From: Glandiceps talaboti
Lineage: Eukaryota; Hemichordata; Enteropneusta; Spengelidae
NCBI RefSeq assembly: GCF_964340395.1
Contig: NC_135554.1
Coordinates: forward strand, 24,410,592-24,474,591
Direction of reading: 5' to 3'
Length of the DNA: 64,000 nucleotides
The position numbers and the translations under genes are program-made. Under the pieces are notes generated by a model. The model did not search any database and had not been told where the DNA came from. It saw only the letters and a list, made by a program, of their open reading frames with translations. Positions 63,053-64,000 of this stretch are shown here, in pieces (position 1 is the stretch's first letter; each line of letters opens with the position of its first letter).

Positions 63053-63409
63053 GCTAAACTCATGAATATAAAGTCCATGACGTATTGTATTGATCGTGAA
63101 CTCTTCAGATTGACCAAAGACTTCCACAACCAACCGTGTACATCAGCTGTGCTAGTGAGTTCCTAAAGTACCAGTAACCCGACACTTATGGCAAAGGTAG
63201 AGTCACAGTCACAGTCACACCATGAAGCGACGAAATCAAGGTATGGCAAGAAAAGCAGTGTTGCAGCCCCAGTATTGTCATTCTCGCAAACCATTGTTTC
63301 TTCCGCTACACCTCGAGCAGTGGGAGGCTCGTTAAGAACGGTGCCGTAAAACAGGCCGCGGTTTGCGACGATGCAGTATTGTTTGTGTGGACACGGGCAT
63401 TACTTTAAT

Positions 63410-63495
63410 AATATAGCGCTGGAAATATACGCTCCGATAACCCCGAACGAAGATTTGTCGTAAATCTCGGAGCGTATGTCTGTAGAGCTATATTT
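63410..63495. repeat. Imperfect palindrome, 86 bp
   Basis: AATATAGCGCTGGAAATATA ... CGCTCCGAT pairs with the right arm CGGAGCGTATGTCTGTAGAG ... CTATATT with a few mismatches. A second small hairpin, CCACAGACAACTAA ... TTAGTTGTCTGTG, lies at 63797-63844. The remainder of 63053-64000 shows no gene. Confidence 0.6.
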
Positions 63496-64000
63496 TACAT
63501 TTTGACAAGTACCACATTTTTTCATTGTCTGTGAGATACGACATTCGTCTCACGCTATAGCCAGCACGCACCTGATATTGCTGAACAATCTGAACCCCCA
63601 ACCCCTCGCTTGGTTGTAATATTCTCAAAAACTGTCGGCCAGTTTCTAATCTACCATTTTTATCTTCCTTGGAGATATATGAATATTCACTGCGTTTTTA
63701 TTTATGTTGATTTTAGTCCCTACGGTATGGCCAGGTTACATAGTGTAAATATTTACTTATCCTATTTAGCGCTGTCACTTATATACCGTGGCACTATGGA
63801 CCACAGACAACTAACAAGGTTGTTCTTAGTTGTCTGTGTATGGACTAGCAGCGTTCGGGCTTTCTTTCGATACTCTAAGCGAACGAAGTTCGCAGTGAGG
63901 GCTTGCCCGAAATGCGGTTTCATCCTCGATAGCGAAGTTCGGTCGTGTGTTGTATTTTATCGGAAGAACATCCGAGGTCTAGCAGATAGATTATGTATGG

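Overview
The window is nuclear DNA of an animal. Its genes are split into many short exons with GT-AG introns. The proteins carry metazoan modules (TIR, cadherin, Ig, EGF, HYR, WSC, pentraxin, Frizzled CRD). Introns and spacers hold long microsatellites, MITE-like and palindromic elements, tRNA-derived SINE copies and decayed LINE fragments. A marine invertebrate bilaterian (deuterostome or lophotrochozoan) fits best; I cannot name the species. Three multi-exon gene models below were assembled by hand from splice sites. In each, every intron phase matches and the full reading frame closes, which is strong internal support.

Layout. 1-858 (+): C-terminal end of a leucine-rich-repeat protein of the FBXL/AMN1 cysteine-containing type, entering from outside the window. 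1871-14222 (-): a complete 16-exon, 781-residue single-pass receptor with signal peptide, cadherin repeat, Ig-like, EGF, Ig, EGF, HYR, transmembrane helix and a cytoplasmic Toll/IL-1R (TIR) domain. It is a candidate innate-immune receptor with an unusual ectodomain. About 17.5-21.1 kb: three tandem copies of a roughly 1.3-kb unit. The third contains the first exon of the next gene; the first two carry duplicated 5' flanks and start codons. 21101-29218 (+): a secreted protein with signal peptide, one WSC domain and five nearly identical pentraxin domains, each on one phase-1/phase-1 exon in a 987-bp tandem array.

34479-34943 (+) and 38183-38776 (-): two paralogous secreted proteins, each essentially a lone ten-cysteine Frizzled-type CRD, in tail-to-tail orientation. 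48107-60013 (-): a complete 12-coding-exon, 744-residue ZYG11B-like CUL2 ubiquitin-ligase substrate receptor, with an upstream 5'-UTR exon near 61.5 kb. Several minisatellites lie in its introns and 3' end. The rest, including 39-47 kb and 61.6-64 kb, shows no supportable gene and is mostly repeats.

How the genes relate: the TIR receptor and the multi-pentraxin protein are both plausible recognition molecules of the innate immune system, lie about 7 kb apart and are divergently transcribed. The CRD proteins are plausible extracellular Wnt-binding modulators. The ZYG11B-like protein is a housekeeping protein-quality factor. No operon-like relationship is implied.
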